From assembly GCF_017876775.1 (NCBI RefSeq), contig NZ_JAGIOP010000002.1:1178001-1242000 (forward strand): a DNA stretch of 64,000 nt, written 5' to 3'. Position 1 is the first letter of the stretch, and the number at the start of each line of letters is the position of its first letter. Of this stretch, positions 38,568 through 47,549 are shown in pieces. Position numbers and translations under genes: made by a program. The notes below the pieces were generated by a model that saw only the letters and a list, made by a program, of their open reading frames with translations, had not been told where the DNA came from and searched no databases. Source of the DNA: Mycolicibacterium lutetiense (lineage in GTDB: Bacteria > Actinomycetota > Actinomycetes > Mycobacteriales > Mycobacteriaceae).

Positions 38568-40075
38568 GACACGCCCCCGGCCTGACGGAAACCTAAAGCG
38601 GTGGCGACATCCTCATGGGCAGGCATCGTCCGTCCGGCGAGATCCGCCAGCGTCCAGGCGACCCTCAAACACCGGTCGGTACCCCGCATGCTGATCACGC
38701 CACGGTCGAGTGCGGACCGCAACGGCTCCGTCGTGGCCCTGGGCAATCGGAATTCTCGCCGCAGGAGCGAACCGCCGACCTCGGCATTGGTGCCGATGCC
38801 ATACGGTGCCCACCGTTCCCGGGCGGCCGAGCGGGCCGCGGCGACGCGTTCCCGCACCACGGTGCTGGACTCGCCGGCCTGTGGCGTGAACGCGCCCGCG
38901 GTGACCGGATACAACTCGACCCGAAGGTCCACCCGGTCCACCAGCGGGCCGGACAGCTTGCCTCGGTAGCGAAGCTTGGCCTGAGCCGAACAGACACAGT
39001 CGACTGGTTTCGGCGGCGCACACGGGCAGGGATTTGCCGCGAGCACCAGCTGGAATCTGGCCGGATAACACGCCACACCGTCACGGCGGGCCAACCGAAT
39101 CTCACCGTCCTCCAGCGGGGTTCGCAACGCCTCCAGGGCACTTGAGCCCATCTCGGCGAACTCGTCGAGAAACAGCACGCCCCGGTGGGCCCGACTCACC
39201 GCACCCGGGCGTGCCAGGCCGGATCCGCCACCGACCAGTGCCGCCACGCTCGACGTGTGGTGTGGAGCGACGAACGGCGCGCGGGTGATCAGTGGGGTGT
39301 CCCCCGCCAACAACCCGGCCACCGAGTGGATCGCGGTCACCTCCAGGGATTCCTCATCCGACAGCGGCGGTAGCAGCCCGGGAAGCCGTTGGGCCAGCAT
39401 GGTTTTACCGATCCCCGGGGGTCCGGTGAGCAATAGATGATGAGCTCCGGCGGCAGCGACCTCGACGGCGTAGCGGGCTTGACCCTGCCCGACCACATCG
39501 GCAAGGTCGGCGGCGGGTTCGGCCACCCGACTTGCCGCGCTGACCCGGCCGGCCAGTTCGGACTTGCCGTTGAACCAGGCCTTCAACTGCCGCAGGGAAT
39601 GCACGCCGCACACCTCGATTCCCTCGACCAGGCAGGCCTCGGCGAGGTTGTCGATGGGCACCACCACCGTCGGCCACCCCTCACGTTTGGCCGCGAGCAC
39701 CGCGGGCAGGACCCCGGCGACCGGGCGGACCCGCCCGTCCAGCGCCAGTTCACCGAGCAGCACCGTCTTCTCCAACCGCGGCCATGACTTCGTGGTGTGC
39801 GCCGAGAGCACCGATGAGGCGAGGGCCAGGTCGTAGACCGACCCCACCTTGCGCAGCGTGGCCGGCGACAAGGCCAGCGTCAGCCGCGACATCGGCCAGT
39901 CGTCGCCGCAGTTGGTGATCGCCGCACGGACCCGATCCCGCGATTCCTGCAGGGCGGTGTCAGGCAACCCCACCAGATGCACCCCGGGCAGCCCAGAGGC
40001 GATATCAGCTTCGATCTCCACGATGACGCCGTCCAAACCCCGCACAGCCACCGAATAGGCTCTCCCCAAACCCAT
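38564..40075 (-). CDS. ComM/YifB-type Mg-chelatase-like AAA ATPase
   Basis: 503 residues. It has an N-terminal Lon-like fold (ASGLPGVHLVGLPDTALQESRDRVRAA), then AAA+: Walker A TGPPGIGKTMLAQRL, Walker B GVLFLDEFAEM, a CPC-rich insert ANPCPCAPPKPVDCVC that suggests a zinc site, and sensor DRVDLRVEL. In other bacteria ComM is a branch-migration helicase for natural transformation; its role in mycobacteria is not settled. It is the middle gene of yraN-comM-dprA. Confidence 0.93.
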   Translation of the reverse strand: MGLGRAYSVAVRGLDGVIVEIEADIASGLPGVHLVGLPDTALQESRDRVRAAITNCGDDWPMSRLTLALSPATLRKVGSVYDLALASSVLSAHTTKSWPRLEKTVLLGELALDGRVRPVAGVLPAVLAAKREGWPTVVVPIDNLAEACLVEGIEVCGVHSLRQLKAWFNGKSELAGRVSAASRVAEPAADLADVVGQGQARYAVEVAAAGAHHLLLTGPPGIGKTMLAQRLPGLLPPLSDEESLEVTAIHSVAGLLAGDTPLITRAPFVAPHHTSSVAALVGGGSGLARPGAVSRAHRGVLFLDEFAEMGSSALEALRTPLEDGEIRLARRDGVACYPARFQLVLAANPCPCAPPKPVDCVCSAQAKLRYRGKLSGPLVDRVDLRVELYPVTAGAFTPQAGESSTVVRERVAAARSAARERWAPYGIGTNAEVGGSLLRREFRLPRATTEPLRSALDRGVISMRGTDRCLRVAWTLADLAGRTMPAHEDVATALGFRQAGGVS

Positions 40076-40076
40076 T

Positions 40077-40445
40077 TCAACCCACCCCCTTGAGGTGCGA
40101 AAGCTCCGGTTCTCGACGACGCCCGATGCGCACTCCGATCACATCGATCCGCAATGCGGCATACCGGACGTCCTGCTCAGCCAGCCACAACGCCGCCAGG
40201 CGCCGGATACGGCGCACCTTCTGCACCGTGACCGCCTCGGCAATGCCGCCAAACCCGTCCCCGGTGCGGGTCTTCACCTCTACGAACACCACAGTGTTCG
40301 TCGCCACCTCCTCGGCGATCACGTCCAATTCGCCGTAGCGGCAGCGCCAGTTACGCGCCAACGTCCGCAACCCCTGTGCCGCCAGATAGTCGACGGCCAA
40401 CTGTTCACCCAGTGCGCCGATCTCGGCCCGCGTCATCGAACTCAT
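40077..40445 (-). CDS. YraN/UPF0102-family nuclease-fold protein
   Basis: 122 residues with a restriction-endonuclease-like fold. The catalytic pattern is intact: YGELDVIAEEVATNTVVFVEVKTR (Glu, Asp, E-x-K). Its biological target is unknown. ATG 40445 is used; ATG 40436 and GTG 40451 are alternatives in the same frame. It heads the yraN-comM-dprA unit, one base from the next start, as in Rv2898c-Rv2896c. Confidence 0.9.
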   Translation of the reverse strand: MSSMTRAEIGALGEQLAVDYLAAQGLRTLARNWRCRYGELDVIAEEVATNTVVFVEVKTRTGDGFGGIAEAVTVQKVRRIRRLAALWLAEQDVRYAALRIDVIGVRIGRRREPELSHLKGVG

Positions 40446-40748
40446 GAGCACACCGTGCGGACACGCACCGACAGAACCCCGTCAATCCGGCTGAGTTATC
40501 CCCAGCGTCGATTTCATCCACAGGACCGAGCGCAGACAACTACAGGCCATGCGCACCAGGTCCGCAGTCATCAATATTTCAAACACCATGCGTCAAGGTG
40601 GTTTTCGCTGCTATCGCTACTGTCATCCGAATGACGTAATCTTCGCCATGCGGCACACAGCAAACCTCTGCGAGCATATTCTCTTCCCGTAGGGTTACCA
40701 CTCGGCAACCTGCCGCGGCGAGTCCGTTCAGTGAACGCAGGTATCGAC
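40446..40748. other. Intergenic region between yraN and a secreted-protein gene
   Basis: 303 bases, AT-richer than the flanks, marking the left edge of the accessory block. Two near matches to the DnaA-box core lie 18 bases apart in the same orientation: TTATCCCCA (40496-40504) and TCATCCACA (40514-40522), each 8/9 to TTATCCACA. No promoter for the plus-strand gene could be fixed. Confidence 0.3.
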
Positions 40749-41099
40749 ATGAACGTCACTAAATTAATCATCGGCATCGCGACAATGACGACGGCACTGG
40801 CACTCTCACCGCCCGCGTGGGCCGGCCCAGACCCGCACATCCCTGACGGCAACGCAGGGTGGTGCCCGGGCGGCGATTACCGCGAGAAACTCTCTGGCGG
40901 CGGCAGATACTGCCTTGGCGAACCGTTCTCAAACGGCGCGTTTTACGCGCAACGTTGGGGCCACAGCCCGAGTCCTTTCGGCCCAGGCTATTGGATGGAC
41001 GGAGTGTCGTGCAGCGTGATGGTTGAGGGAACGGTCCAAGGTGGTATCCCCTATGGCGGTATCCCAGATTGCAACGGTGGGCCACGGGTTCTGCACTGA
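40749..41099 (+). CDS. Small secreted protein of unknown function
   Basis: 116 residues. A signal peptide spans residues 1-25 (MNVTKLIIGIATMTTALALS, cleavage after PAWA), leaving a mature chain of about 90 residues with four cysteines, rich in Gly, Pro and aromatic residues (NAGWCPGGDYREK, RYCLGEPFSNGAFYAQRWG, PGYWMDGVSCSV). It resembles the small Cys-containing exported proteins common in mycobacteria, probably disulfide-bonded. ATG 40749 is preferred over GTG 40731 because it places the Lys before the hydrophobic core. No function can be assigned. Confidence 0.72.
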   Translation: MNVTKLIIGIATMTTALALSPPAWAGPDPHIPDGNAGWCPGGDYREKLSGGGRYCLGEPFSNGAFYAQRWGHSPSPFGPGYWMDGVSCSVMVEGTVQGGIPYGGIPDCNGGPRVLH

Positions 41100-41297
41100 C
41101 CCGGGCATTGCTTCCGTAGCGCCGCTCAACCCCAACGGCCTGTGCAATCGCCTCAGCCAGATCGCCGCCGTCGGCATCCCGTACGGCGTGGAACTGCCGC
41201 TGGAAAACCGCGAGTGAGGAACCGCCCGCGGCGGCACCTTCCACAGCTCCGCGATTCCCGCCGTCTAGGTGTCGCACCCGCTCTCCCGGTAATGTAC

Positions 41298-41316
41298 TTA
41301 GGTGATGCTCAGCTAA
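41298..41316 (+). promoter_or_regulatory. IdeR-type iron box upstream of ferric ABC operon
   Basis: TTAGGTGATGCTCAGCTAA matches 15 of 19 positions of the IdeR palindrome (TTAGGTTAGGCTAACCTAA as I remember it), keeping both outer half-sites. A possible -10, TAATGT (41290-41295), lies next to it, and the lipoprotein ATG is 20 bases downstream. Iron-dependent repression of the operon is inferred. Confidence 0.75.
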
Positions 41317-41335
41317 CGCCGAAGGGATTCACTCG

Positions 41336-42352
41336 ATGCGCACACGTTGGAGCCGCCGGGCTGCTGTTGTCCTGTCTGCCGTTGCCGTAGCCGCCGGTCT
41401 GGTCGGGTGCTCCGGTTCGGGGTCCGACGAGCTGCTGGTCTACAACGCCCAGCACGAATCGCTCACCAAGGAATGGATCGACGCGTTCACCAACGAGACC
41501 GGTATCAAGGTCACCTATCGGCAGGGCGGTGACACCGAGCTCGGCAACCAACTGGTGGCCGAGGGCAACGCCTCCCCCGCCGATGTCTTCCTCACCGAGA
41601 ACTCCCCGGCGATGGCCGCCGTCGAGCGGGCCGGGCTGTTCGCCGACATCGAGCAGCAGACCCTCGATCAGGTTCCGGCGCAGTACCGGCCGTCATCGGG
41701 CAAGTGGACCGGGGTGGCGGCACGGTCGACGGTTTTCGTCTACAACAAGGCCAAGCTGCCGGCTGACCAGCTGCCCCACTCGATCATGGATCTGCAGCAG
41801 CCGCAGTGGAAAGGCCGTTGGGGTGCACCGCCGGCCAAGGCGGACTTCCAGGCGATCGTCGCAGCCATGCTGGAACTGGCCGGCGAGCCGGCCACCGCGC
41901 AATGGCTGGCCGGTTTGAAGACCAATGCCGTTGTGCTCCAGGACAACATCGCCACCCTGCGCGCCGTCAACGCCGGCGAGGTCGACGGCGGAATCATCTA
42001 CCACTACTACTGGTTCCGCGATCAATCCAAGACCAAGGAGATCAGCGGCAACACCGCACTGCACTACTTCAAGAACGAAGATCCCGGGGCGTTCGTCAGC
42101 GTGTCCGGCGGCGGTGTCCTGAAATCGAGCAAGAAGCAGGATCAGGCCCAGCAGTTCGTCCGGTTCATCACCGGCAAGTCCGGCCAGGAAGTACTGGAGA
42201 AGGGCACCTCGTTCGAATACCCGGTCGCCAGCGGGGTCGCCGCCAACCCGGCCCTGCCACCGCTGGACACGTTGCAGGCGCCCATGGTCAACCCGTCCAA
42301 TCTCGATGCCGCCAAGGTCACCGACCTGATGACAAAGGCTGGCTTGCTGTAA
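41336..42352 (+). CDS. Ferric-iron-type ABC transporter substrate-binding lipoprotein
   Basis: 338 residues of the FbpA/FutA-like cluster of periplasmic iron-binding proteins. The signal peptide ends in a lipobox (LVGC, lipidated Cys25), followed by LLVYNAQHESLTKEWIDAF. Adjacent tyrosines in IIYHYYWFRDQSK correspond to the iron-coordinating tyrosines of this family. An IdeR-like box sits directly before the gene. It is the first gene of a four-gene unit, and its TAA stop touches the TTG start of the permease gene. Confidence 0.9.
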   Translation: MRTRWSRRAAVVLSAVAVAAGLVGCSGSGSDELLVYNAQHESLTKEWIDAFTNETGIKVTYRQGGDTELGNQLVAEGNASPADVFLTENSPAMAAVERAGLFADIEQQTLDQVPAQYRPSSGKWTGVAARSTVFVYNKAKLPADQLPHSIMDLQQPQWKGRWGAPPAKADFQAIVAAMLELAGEPATAQWLAGLKTNAVVLQDNIATLRAVNAGEVDGGIIYHYYWFRDQSKTKEISGNTALHYFKNEDPGAFVSVSGGGVLKSSKKQDQAQQFVRFITGKSGQEVLEKGTSFEYPVASGVAANPALPPLDTLQAPMVNPSNLDAAKVTDLMTKAGLL

Positions 42353-43924
42353 TTGGTCGCGACAGAAGTACCACCGGCTCAGCCGGTCCCGCAGCGTTCG
42401 GCAGCCGCCAGACCAGGACCGGTGCTGAGCACCGCGGTGGTCCTGCTGCTGGCCGCCACCTTCATCCCGCTGGGCTACGTCGGCTGGTCGGTGATCACCA
42501 CCGGCCCGAGCCGGGTGATCGAACTGGTGGTGCGACCCCGCGTCGGAGAGCTACTGCTCAATACCGTGGGCCTGGTCCTGATCACGGTGCCGGTGTGTGT
42601 GGTGCTCGGGGTGGGTGCGGCCTGGCTGGTTGAGCGCACCGACCTACCGGGGCGGACGTGGTGGCGGCCGGTGTTCGTTGCGCCGCTGGCGGTACCCGCA
42701 TTCGTCAACAGCTACGCCTGGGTCAGCGTCGTGCCGTCGCTGCACGGGTTCTCGGCGGGCGTGCTGATTGCAACGCTGTCCTACTTTCCGTTCGTCTATG
42801 TGCCCGCGGCGGCCACGTTGCGCCGTATCGATCCCGCGTTGGAGGAATCGGCCCAGGCGCTGGGATCGGGGTCGTCGGGGGTGTTCTTCCGGGTGGTGCT
42901 GCCGCAGCTGCGGCTGGCGATCCTGGGCGGCGGCCTGCTGATCGGTGTGCACCTGCTGGCCGAATACGGCGCGTTCGCGATGATCCGCTTCTCGACCTTC
43001 ACCACCGCGATCTTCGAACAGTTCCAGGCCACGTTCGACGGGGCCGCCGGAGCCACGCTCGCCGCCGTCCTCGTGCTGTTGTGCCTGCTGCTGTTGGTCA
43101 CCGAGGCCGCGGCCCGCGGTAATGCCCGCTTCGCCCGGGTGGGCTCGGGCGCTCAGCGGGCCACCACCCCAATGCACCTGGGCCGCACGATGGTGCCGGC
43201 CACGGCGGGGCTCCTGGTACTGGCGGCCCTGGCATTGGGAGTGCCGTTGTGGACGCTGACACGGTGGTTGTGGATCGGCGGCGCGCAGGTCTGGGAACCT
43301 GCGGAGATCGGTACCGCGTTGGTCCAGACCGCCGCGCTGGCCGGCGCGGCCGCGGTTCTGACCACCGTGCTGGCCTTCCCGTTCGCCTGGGTGGCGGTCC
43401 GGTACAGCGGCCTGCTGGCCCGCTCGATCGAAGGCGCCAACTTCATCACCAGCTCGATGCCCGGCATCGTCACCGCGCTGGCCCTGGTCACCGTGGCGAT
43501 CCGCTACGCTCCCCCGCTGTATCAGACTGCGGCCCTGGTGATCTGTGCCTATGTGCTGCTGTTCCTGCCACGCGCGCTGGTCAGCCTGCGCTCGGGCCTG
43601 GCGCAGGTGCCGCCGTCGGTGGAAGAGGCCTCACGCTCATTGGGCGCTTCTCCGACACGCACGTTCGTGCGCATCACCCTGCGGCTGACCGCCCCGGCCG
43701 CGGCCGCCGGCGCCGCACTGGTATTCGTCGCGGTGGCAACGGAATTGACCGCGACGCTGTTGCTCGCCCCCACCGGCACGCGCACCCTGGCGATGCGGTT
43801 CTGGTCGCTGAGCGGCGAGTTGGACTACGCCGCAGCCGCCCCCTACGCGCTGATGCTGATCGCGCTGTCCGTCCCGGTGACCCTGATGCTGTTGCGTCAG
43901 TCGACGAAGGTAGCCGCCCTGTGA
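42353..43924 (+). CDS. Ferric-type ABC transporter permease, two fused permease halves
   Basis: 523 residues with about twelve membrane spans, a tandem duplication of the binding-protein-dependent permease domain as in FbpB/SfuB. Each half carries the EAA loop that contacts the ATPase: RRIDPALEESAQALGSG and VPPSVEEASRSLGASPTRTF. TTG start immediately after the lipoprotein stop; the stop overlaps the ATPase GTG (GTGA). One polypeptide therefore supplies both channel halves. Confidence 0.92.
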   Translation: MVATEVPPAQPVPQRSAAARPGPVLSTAVVLLLAATFIPLGYVGWSVITTGPSRVIELVVRPRVGELLLNTVGLVLITVPVCVVLGVGAAWLVERTDLPGRTWWRPVFVAPLAVPAFVNSYAWVSVVPSLHGFSAGVLIATLSYFPFVYVPAAATLRRIDPALEESAQALGSGSSGVFFRVVLPQLRLAILGGGLLIGVHLLAEYGAFAMIRFSTFTTAIFEQFQATFDGAAGATLAAVLVLLCLLLLVTEAAARGNARFARVGSGAQRATTPMHLGRTMVPATAGLLVLAALALGVPLWTLTRWLWIGGAQVWEPAEIGTALVQTAALAGAAAVLTTVLAFPFAWVAVRYSGLLARSIEGANFITSSMPGIVTALALVTVAIRYAPPLYQTAALVICAYVLLFLPRALVSLRSGLAQVPPSVEEASRSLGASPTRTFVRITLRLTAPAAAAGAALVFVAVATELTATLLLAPTGTRTLAMRFWSLSGELDYAAAAPYALMLIALSVPVTLMLLRQSTKVAAL

Positions 43925-44976
43925 CCGACGCTGCCCTGCAGGTACACGGACTTCGCAAGTCCTTCAACGGCACCCCCGTGCTCGACGGAATCGACCTGAC
44001 CCTGGCACCGGGAACCATCACCGCCGTCGTCGGCTCCTCCGGATGCGGCAAGACCACGCTGCTGCGGGTGATCGCCGGCTTCGAATCGCCTGACGCCGGC
44101 ACCGTGACCATCGGCGGACGCGAGATGGCAAGCCCCACAAACACTGTCGCCCCACACCGGCGCGATGTCGGCTACGTGGCGCAGGACGGCGCACTCTTCC
44201 CACACCTGACGGTGGCCGAGAACGTCGCCTACGGCCTGCGCGAGCGCGGTACCGCGGCCCGGGCCAGGGTCAGCGAGCTGCTGGACACGGTGTCCCTGGA
44301 TGCCTCGTTCGCGCAGCGCCGGCCGCATGAGCTCTCCGGCGGCCAGCAACAGCGCGTCGCACTGGCCCGGTCTCTGGCCCGCCGGCCGGTGGTCATGCTG
44401 CTCGACGAGCCGTTCAGCGCCCTGGATACCGGGCTGCGCGCGGCCACCCGCAAGTCCGTGGCCCGGGCGTTGTCCGATACCGGGGTCACCACCCTGATCG
44501 TGACGCACGACCAGGAGGAGGCGCTCTCGATCTCCGATCAGGTCGCGGTGATGCGTGAGGGCAGGTTCACCCAGGTCGGAACACCCGAGCACGTATACCG
44601 CCAACCGGCCGACCGGTTCACCGCCGAGTTCCTCGGGGATTGCATCACGCTGCCCGGCACCGTCACCTCGGGATGGGCCGACAGCGCGCTGGGACGGATA
44701 CCGGTCCAGGCGGGTGCCGGCGACGGTCCCTGCACACTCATCCTGCGGCCTGAACAGCTTGTCGCCACGGCGATTTCGGACAGTGCCGGTGATGACGCGG
44801 CGGCCACCGTGGGGACCGTGATCGCCACCGAGTTCCTCGGGCATGACGTGCTGCTCACCATCGAGCCGCCGGCCGCCGGTGAGCCCATCGTCGTGCGTCA
44901 GCACAGCCTCAACCCGCCGGCACGCGACACCAAGGTCCGGATCGACGTGCGGGGCGCCGGGACGGCATTGCCTTGA
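43921..44976 (+). CDS. Ferric-type ABC transporter ATP-binding protein
   Basis: 351 residues. Walker A VVGSSGCGKTTLLR, Q-loop GYVAQDGALFPHLTV, signature HELSGGQQQRVALARSLA, Walker B PVVMLLDEPFSALD and H-loop TLIVTHDQEEAL are all intact. The C-terminal 110 residues form an OB-like regulatory domain (TOBE type: CTLILRPEQLVATA, GTVIATEFLGHDVLLTI) as in FbpC. Its end overlaps the TTG start of the fusion gene, tying that gene to the transporter. Confidence 0.93.
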   Translation: MTDAALQVHGLRKSFNGTPVLDGIDLTLAPGTITAVVGSSGCGKTTLLRVIAGFESPDAGTVTIGGREMASPTNTVAPHRRDVGYVAQDGALFPHLTVAENVAYGLRERGTAARARVSELLDTVSLDASFAQRRPHELSGGQQQRVALARSLARRPVVMLLDEPFSALDTGLRAATRKSVARALSDTGVTTLIVTHDQEEALSISDQVAVMREGRFTQVGTPEHVYRQPADRFTAEFLGDCITLPGTVTSGWADSALGRIPVQAGAGDGPCTLILRPEQLVATAISDSAGDDAAATVGTVIATEFLGHDVLLTIEPPAAGEPIVVRQHSLNPPARDTKVRIDVRGAGTALP

Positions 44977-47549
44977 ACCACCTCGTCGAGGCGCTGCGGG
45001 CCCACGGTGACCGGATCGCGGTGGTCACCGAAACCCAACAGGTCAGCTACTCGACTCTCGCCGATCTCGTGTCGCACGCCGCGACGGCGCTGGGCCCCGG
45101 ACGTCGACTCGTTCTTCTCGAGGCGAGCAACGACCTGCACACCCTGGTGCACTACCTGGGCGCGCTCGCGGGCGGCCATGTCGCCCTGCCGGTTCCGGCG
45201 GGCGGCGATCACCGCACGATCCTGCAGACGTACTCCCCCGATACCGTCGTCGATGCTGCGGGTATCCGCCACCGGCGCACCGACAGCACGCACCGGTTGC
45301 ACGACGACCTTGCGCTGCTGATGTCCACCTCGGGCAGCACCGGTTCGCCGAAGCTGGTGCGCCTGTCCTTCACCAACCTGATCAGCAACGCCACCGCGAT
45401 TGCCGAATACCTTGGGATCACTGAAACCGACCGGGCGGCAACCACCTTGCCACTGTCGTACTGCTACGGACTGTCGGTGGTCAACAGCCACCTGCTGCGC
45501 GGCGCGGGCCTGCTCCTCACGGAACGCTCGGTGGTCGACGACGAATTCTGGGAGATGTTCACCCGGTTCCGGGCCACCAGCTTCGCCGGTGTGCCGCATA
45601 CCTTCGAACTGCTGGACCGCACCGGCTTCGACGCCATGGATCTGCCCCACCTGCGGTACGTCACCCAGGCGGGTGGGCGGATGGCACCCGATCGGGTGCG
45701 CCGCTTCGCCGGGCTCGGGCAGCGCCGGGGCTGGCAACTGTTCGTGATGTACGGCGCCACCGAGGCGACCGCCCGGATGGCCTACCTGCCACCGGAATTC
45801 GCCCTGTCCCACCCCGAATCCATCGGCCGGCCGATCCCCGGTGGCCGCCTGTCCATTCGCCCCGGCGGTGGGTGGCCCGACGGCACCGGTGAGCTGGTCT
45901 ACCACGGCGCCAACGTGATGCTCGGGTATGCACAGCGTCCCGAGGATCTGTCGCTGGGTGCCGCGGTGGCGGAATTGCGCACCGGCGACATCGCGCGGTG
46001 TACACCCGACGGCCTGTACGAGATCATCGGCCGCAGCACCCGATTCGTGAAGCTGTTCGGCTTGCGCATCGACCTGGACCGCCTGCAAGCCGCCCTCGCC
46101 GAACGCGGGGTGACCGTGCTGTGCACCGAGGACGGCGAAACCCTCGCGGTGGCAGCCCTGGACACAGGCAGAACGACCGCCGGCGACGTGCGGCAGTTGA
46201 TCGCCACCGTGGCCGGCGTGCCGGTCGGTGTGGTGCGGGTGGCGATCGTCCGCGAACTACCCCGGCTGGTCTCGGGCAAGCCCGACTATGCGGCGCTACC
46301 CACGCTCGCCGCCGACGTCACCGTCGCCGATACCGCCGGCCTCCGGGGACTGTTCGCCGAAGTTCTGCATGTCCCTGCCGAATCCATCGACCGCGAGGCG
46401 AGCTTCGTCGATCTCGGCGGCAACTCGCTGTCCTATGTCGCGATGTCGGTTCGGTTGGAACGCACCCTGGGTGGACTGCCGAAGGATTGGCATCGGATGC
46501 CCCTGGTTGAACTCGAGTGCCTTCTCGGGCGCGGCCGCACACCTCGGCCGCGACGGTGGGCGACGGTGGAGACCAGCGTGGCGCTGCGTGCCGCGGCCAT
46601 CGTGCTCATCGTCGGCTCGCACGCGGAACTGTTCGCATTGTGGGGCGGCGCGCACATCCTGCTCGGGGTGGCCGGGTACAACTTCGGCCGGTTCTGCCTG
46701 ACGCCGGTGCCGTGGTCGACGCGGTTACACCACCTACGCAACACGATCGCCTGGATCGCGGTGCCCTCGATCACGTGGGTCGCGGTCGCACTGGTCCTCA
46801 CCGACGACTACCACGCATCGAACCTATTGCTGGCCAACAAGTTTCTCGGGCCGCACGACAGCATGACCGCCGGACGGTTGTGGTTCGTCGAAGTGCTGTT
46901 CTGGATTTTGGTGGCGCTGACCGCGGTGTGCGCGTTGCCGGGTGCCGACCGGTGGGAACGACGCCGCCCCTTCGCGTTCGCCGCGGCTTTCCTGGCATTC
47001 GGGCTGGTATTGCGTTACGACCTGCCCGGTTTCGGGCTGGGTCGCGAGGCCTGGTTCACGGTGCTGGCGTTCTGGTTCTTCGCGGCGGGGTGGGCGGCGG
47101 CCAAGGCCACCGCCACCTGGCAGCGGATCATCGTCACCGCCGTTCTGATGGTCGGAGTGCACGGCTACTTCGGCAACACCGGCCGGGAAACCTTGGTAAT
47201 GGCAGGGTTTGCGTTGTTGATCTGGCTGCCTACCGTGCGTTGTCCCGCGGTGGTGGCAGCCGGTTGCGGAGTGCTCGCCGAGGCGTCGCTGTACACCTAC
47301 CTCACGCACTACCAGATCTACCCGCTGTTCGGTGACCACCGGGCGCTCGGTGTGCTGGCCGCACTGGCCTTCGGCGTGGCGCTCACCTATCTCGCCAACG
47401 TGACGCGGACCCAGCTGGCTCGGCGAGGAAGATCACGCCGGATCGCGGTCGGCGACCAGCCCCTCCTGCACCAGGGTCGCGGCGATACCGCCGTCTGCAC
47501 CGATCAGGCTCGACGTGATGAGGCCCCGGCCGCGCGCAGCGGCCGGTGA
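44973..47549 (+). CDS. Adenylation-carrier-membrane acyltransferase fusion protein
   Basis: 858 residues in three parts. Residues 1-445 are an AMP-forming acid:carrier ligase (LLMSTSGSTGSPKLVRLSF near 115, VMYGATEATARMAYLPPE, LRTGDIARCTPDGLYEIIGRS, and LVSGKPDY with the catalytic Lys). Residues about 455-520 are a carrier domain with pantetheine Ser485 in DLGGNSLSYVAM. From about 535 to 810 there are roughly eight to ten membrane spans of the acyltransferase-3/OafA type (IVGSHAELFALWGGAHILLG holds the probable catalytic His). The last 45 residues are basic and lie antisense to the TesB gene. It presumably activates an acid, loads it on itself and transfers it across or at the membrane. Coupling to an iron-box ABC operon points to siderophore or envelope acylation; the product is unknown. 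Confidence 0.85.
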   Translation: MNHLVEALRAHGDRIAVVTETQQVSYSTLADLVSHAATALGPGRRLVLLEASNDLHTLVHYLGALAGGHVALPVPAGGDHRTILQTYSPDTVVDAAGIRHRRTDSTHRLHDDLALLMSTSGSTGSPKLVRLSFTNLISNATAIAEYLGITETDRAATTLPLSYCYGLSVVNSHLLRGAGLLLTERSVVDDEFWEMFTRFRATSFAGVPHTFELLDRTGFDAMDLPHLRYVTQAGGRMAPDRVRRFAGLGQRRGWQLFVMYGATEATARMAYLPPEFALSHPESIGRPIPGGRLSIRPGGGWPDGTGELVYHGANVMLGYAQRPEDLSLGAAVAELRTGDIARCTPDGLYEIIGRSTRFVKLFGLRIDLDRLQAALAERGVTVLCTEDGETLAVAALDTGRTTAGDVRQLIATVAGVPVGVVRVAIVRELPRLVSGKPDYAALPTLAADVTVADTAGLRGLFAEVLHVPAESIDREASFVDLGGNSLSYVAMSVRLERTLGGLPKDWHRMPLVELECLLGRGRTPRPRRWATVETSVALRAAAIVLIVGSHAELFALWGGAHILLGVAGYNFGRFCLTPVPWSTRLHHLRNTIAWIAVPSITWVAVALVLTDDYHASNLLLANKFLGPHDSMTAGRLWFVEVLFWILVALTAVCALPGADRWERRRPFAFAAAFLAFGLVLRYDLPGFGLGREAWFTVLAFWFFAAGWAAAKATATWQRIIVTAVLMVGVHGYFGNTGRETLVMAGFALLIWLPTVRCPAVVAAGCGVLAEASLYTYLTHYQIYPLFGDHRALGVLAALAFGVALTYLANVTRTQLARRGRSRRIAVGDQPLLHQGRGDTAVCTDQARRDEAPAARSGR

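Noticed and set aside
41023..41217. Open frame of 64 codons after the small secreted protein
   Set aside because: It overlaps the end of the secreted-protein gene in another frame, has no ribosome site or family motif, and the upstream protein ends naturally. A frameshift extension could not be supported.
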